A stretch of DNA of 16,433 bases, taken from positions 1 to 16,433 of the forward strand of contig JBFFGE010000103.1 in assembly GCA_041557595.1 (NCBI GenBank), read 5' to 3'. Every line of letters begins with the position of its first letter. Positions within the stretch are counted from its first letter, which is position 1. Origin of the DNA: JAOTYV01 sp041557595 (GTDB taxonomy: Bacteria; Pseudomonadota; Alphaproteobacteria; UBA8366). Below the pieces are notes generated by a model that saw nothing but the letters and a program-made list of their open reading frames with translations, was not told the DNA's origin and did not search any database. Positions 14,257 to 16,433 of the stretch are shown one piece after another. Position numbers and translations under genes: made by a program.

Positions 14257-15129
14257 ATGGCGACCGACCAATCGGCCAACGGGACTGATAACGGGACTGA
14301 TTTAAAACGCTTTCACCTGCATCTCGTTTCGGACGCGACCGGCGAAACGATTCATAGCGTCGCCCGGGCATGCCTGTCGCAATTCGAAGGCGTCGAGCCC
14401 CAGGAACATCATTGGACGCTGGTGCGGACGACCGGCCATGTCGACAAGGTGCTGACCAGTGTCGCGGATCATCCGGGCGTCGTCATGTTCACGATCGTCA
14501 ATGATGCGCTGCGGAACACCCTGCAGAATGGATGCCGGCAGCTCAGCGTACCGTGCATTCCTGTGCTCGATCCGGTGATCGGCGCGCTGGCCTCCTATCT
14601 CGGCGTCGAGAGCCGCGGCGAGGCGGGCCGCCAGCATGTGCTGGACGCCGAGTATTTTGAACGCATCGACGCCATGACCTTTGCGCTCAACCACGATGAC
14701 GGCCAGGGCCTGTGGAATCTCGCCAATGCCGATGTCGTGCTCGTCGGCGTCTCGCGCACCTCGAAGACGCCCACATCGATGTATATCGCCAACCGCGGGA
14801 TCAAGATCGCCAATGTGCCGCTCGTCCCCGGGGTCGAGCCGCCGGCCGAGCTGTTCAGCGAGGCCGTCGCGAATGGCCCGCTCGTAGTCGGCCTGACGAA
14901 AACGCCAGAACGCCTGATCCAGCTGCGCCGCAACCGGCTCCGCTTGTTGAGCCAGGAGGAAGAGACCGACTATGTCGATCTCGAGCGCGTCCGGGCCGAG
15001 GTTGCGAATGCGAGACGGTTGTTTTCGAAACACGGCTGGCCGGTGATCGACGTGACCCGCCGCTCGATCGAGGAGACCGCCGCCTCGATCCTGCAACATT
15101 ACGAACGGTCGCAAGAGAGCGATGACTGA
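14257..15129 (+). CDS. ppsR: Dikinase regulatory protein (DUF299; kinase/pyrophosphorylase), PpsR/PDRP family
   Basis: Members switch off pyruvate phosphate dikinase or PEP synthetase by ADP-dependent phosphorylation of a threonine, and reverse this by a phosphate-dependent, pyrophosphate-forming reaction. The 290-residue product begins the family homology at FHLHLVSDATGETIHSVARA (19-38) and has the P-loop GVSRTSKT at 164-171, followed by PTSMYIANRG. The partner, dikinase or PEP synthetase, cannot be told from this window. ATG at 14257 starts just before the conserved region; a GTG at 14131 in frame would add 42 residues without similarity that cross DnaA-box-like sites. Neither start has a good ribosome site. 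The stop overlaps maf by eight bases. Its divergence from hemE matches the known alphaproteobacterial origin flank. Confidence 0.92.
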   Translation: MATDQSANGTDNGTDLKRFHLHLVSDATGETIHSVARACLSQFEGVEPQEHHWTLVRTTGHVDKVLTSVADHPGVVMFTIVNDALRNTLQNGCRQLSVPCIPVLDPVIGALASYLGVESRGEAGRQHVLDAEYFERIDAMTFALNHDDGQGLWNLANADVVLVGVSRTSKTPTSMYIANRGIKIANVPLVPGVEPPAELFSEAVANGPLVVGLTKTPERLIQLRRNRLRLLSQEEETDYVDLERVRAEVANARRLFSKHGWPVIDVTRRSIEETAASILQHYERSQESDD

Positions 15130-15733
15130 AGCTCCGCCACCCCGTCTGGTGTTGGCCTCGGCCAGCCGGGCGCGTGCCGCCGTCCTGCAGCAGGCCGGGC
15201 TCGCAATCGAGCAAATGCCGGCCGCGGTCGACGAGGAGGAAGTGAAGCATGCGCTGCGCGCCGAAGGCAGTCCGGCGGCCCATGTCGCCGAGACGCTGGC
15301 GGATCTCAAGGCGCAGCACGTGTCGCGCCGCGCGCGCGGCGCTTTCGTCATCGGCGCCGACCAGATGCTGGAGTGCAACGGCGTATGGTTCGATAAGCCG
15401 GCCGACATGGATCACGCGCGGGCGCATCTGATGGCGCTGCGCGGCGTCACCCATGAATTGATCACGGCGGTCGCTGTGGTTCGCGACGGCGCGCGGCTGT
15501 GGCGCCATGTGGCCACCGCGCGGCTGACCATGCGGCCGTTCAGCGATGCGTTTATCGAGCGCTATCTGGACGATGTCGGCGAGGCGGCCTGCCAATCGGT
15601 CGGCGCCTATCAGCTCGAAGGCCGGGGCGCGCAGTTATTCAGCAAGGTCGACGGCGATTTCTTCACCATTCTCGGACTGCCCCTTTTCCCGCTGCTGGAC
15701 TTCCTGCGCGGGCATGGCATCGTGGACGAATGA
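15122..15733 (+). CDS. maf: Maf-like nucleotide pyrophosphatase
   Basis: Maf proteins are cytosolic pyrophosphatases that hydrolyse non-canonical or modified nucleoside triphosphates and are linked to arrest of septation in some bacteria. The 203-residue product shows the N-terminal LASASRARAA at 11-20, where most members have S-x-S-P-R-R. The catalytic-aspartate motif appears as GADQM at 78-82, followed by a DKP motif at 91-93. The C-terminal VGAYQLEGRGA and DGDFFTILGLPL segments are typical. It begins inside the end of ppsR (eight-base overlap) and its TGA overlaps the aroE ATG, so ppsR, maf and aroE are probably one transcript. The substrate preference among Maf subfamilies is not decided by what I can see. 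Confidence 0.92.
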   Translation: MTEAPPPRLVLASASRARAAVLQQAGLAIEQMPAAVDEEEVKHALRAEGSPAAHVAETLADLKAQHVSRRARGAFVIGADQMLECNGVWFDKPADMDHARAHLMALRGVTHELITAVAVVRDGARLWRHVATARLTMRPFSDAFIERYLDDVGEAACQSVGAYQLEGRGAQLFSKVDGDFFTILGLPLFPLLDFLRGHGIVDE

Positions 15734-16433
15734 CGCTTTCAGGCAAGGCCTTGCTGGCCGGCGTGATGGGGTGGCCGGTGGCGCATTCGCAATCGCCCCG
15801 GCTGCACGGTTACTGGCTCGCGCAACACGGCATCGACGGCGCCTACCTGCCGCTCCCGGTGCAACCGGACGATCTGGCCGCGGCGCTCCGGGCGCTGCCG
15901 ATCTTGGGTTTTCGCGGCGTCAATCTGACCCTGCCGCACAAGGAACGGGCGCTGGAAGTGTGCGACGAGGTTTCCGAATCGGCGCGGCGCATCGGCGCGG
16001 TCAATACGGTCGTCGTCGATGCGGAAAAACGCCTGGTCGGCAGCAACACGGATGCTTTCGGTTTTCTCGCCAATCTTCGCGAGGCCAGCGACTGGCGCGC
16101 CGACGCCGGCCCGGCGGTGCTGCTCGGCGCGGGCGGTGCGGCGCGGGCGATCGCGGTCGCCTTGAGCGACGCGGGCGTGGACTCGATCGCCATCGTCAAC
16201 CGCACGGCCAGCCGCGCCGAGGCGTTGGCGGCCGCGCTCGGCGGCGCGGTGCATGCGGTCCCCTGGTCGGCGCGGGCGGATGCCCTGGCCGACGCGGCCT
16301 TGCTGGTCAATACGACGACCCTCGGCATGAACGGCCAGCCGCCGCTTGAGCTGGAGCTCGATGCCCTTCCCGGCGCCGCGGTGGTCAACGATATCGTTTA
16401 TGCGCCGCTCGACACCCCGCTGCTGGCCGCCGC
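15730..16433 (+). CDS. aroE: Shikimate dehydrogenase AroE, truncated by the window end
   Basis: AroE reduces 3-dehydroshikimate to shikimate with NADPH in the aromatic amino acid pathway. The visible 234 residues include the substrate-binding SQSP at 20-23, the catalytic lysine in NLTLPHK (Lys71) and the partner aspartate in SNTDAFGF (Asp108). The Rossmann motif GAGGAARA lies at 133-140 and the NADP-contacting NRT at 157-159. The ATG at 15730 overlaps the maf TGA (ATGA). The frame is open to the last base, so roughly the last 40 or so residues lie outside. It is intact as far as seen. Confidence 0.95.
   Translation, partial: MTLSGKALLAGVMGWPVAHSQSPRLHGYWLAQHGIDGAYLPLPVQPDDLAAALRALPILGFRGVNLTLPHKERALEVCDEVSESARRIGAVNTVVVDAEKRLVGSNTDAFGFLANLREASDWRADAGPAVLLGAGGAARAIAVALSDAGVDSIAIVNRTASRAEALAAALGGAVHAVPWSARADALADAALLVNTTTLGMNGQPPLELELDALPGAAVVNDIVYAPLDTPLLAA

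Noticed and set aside
1..16433. CRISPR arrays, tRNA or rRNA genes, insertion sequences, phage attachment sites
   Set aside because: No regularly spaced repeat-spacer units, no tRNA-like cloverleaf or rRNA segments, and no transposase or integrase were seen on either strand.

Overview
The window is a conserved stretch of an alphaproteobacterial chromosome near the replication origin. The gene order on the minus strand, read from right to left, is hemE-hemH-hemJ-rho, then mnmE-mnmG-rsmG-parA, with parB probably starting at the window edge. On the plus strand at the right end lie ppsR-maf-aroE. This is the arrangement known around alphaproteobacterial origins, where hemE and the DUF299/ppsR gene diverge from the origin. 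The high GC content and the rho-mnmE-mnmG-rsmG-parAB linkage suggest a Rhodospirillales-like organism. That is an inference from synteny and not a species identification.

Layout. Positions 1-4823 (minus): parA, rsmG, mnmG and mnmE. One parS-type partition site lies inside rsmG and one lies between mnmE and mnmG. Positions 5001-9396 (plus): a four-gene block with a DUF255 thioredoxin-fold protein, an O6-alkylguanine-DNA alkyltransferase, a dienelactone hydrolase and a quinone oxidoreductase-like enzyme. This block runs against its neighbours and separates mnmE from rho. Positions 9397-9739: a noncoding convergent spacer, AT-rich and repeat-rich. Positions 9740-13877 (minus): rho with a structured leader, then hemJ, hemH and hemE. 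Positions 13878-14256: a divergent, partly AT-rich noncoding region with DnaA-box-like sites and direct repeats, which is the best candidate for the chromosome origin. Positions 14257-16433 (plus): ppsR, maf and a truncated aroE, packed with overlapping stops and starts.

Function. HemE, HemJ and HemH cover uroporphyrinogen decarboxylation, protoporphyrinogen oxidation and iron insertion in heme synthesis. MnmE and MnmG modify the tRNA wobble uridine and RsmG methylates 16S rRNA. ParA, with ParB and the parS sites, segregates the origin region. Rho terminates transcription. PpsR regulates a PEP-forming dikinase, Maf hydrolyses non-canonical nucleotides and AroE is in the shikimate pathway.

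I did not find a clearly new multi-gene system; the proteins are recognisable families. The points most worth a second look are noncoding: the putative origin with its repeats, a consensus promoter placed so that mnmG would be leaderless, a palindromic U-rich element in the rho leader, the two parS sites, and the AT-repeat spacer downstream of rho.
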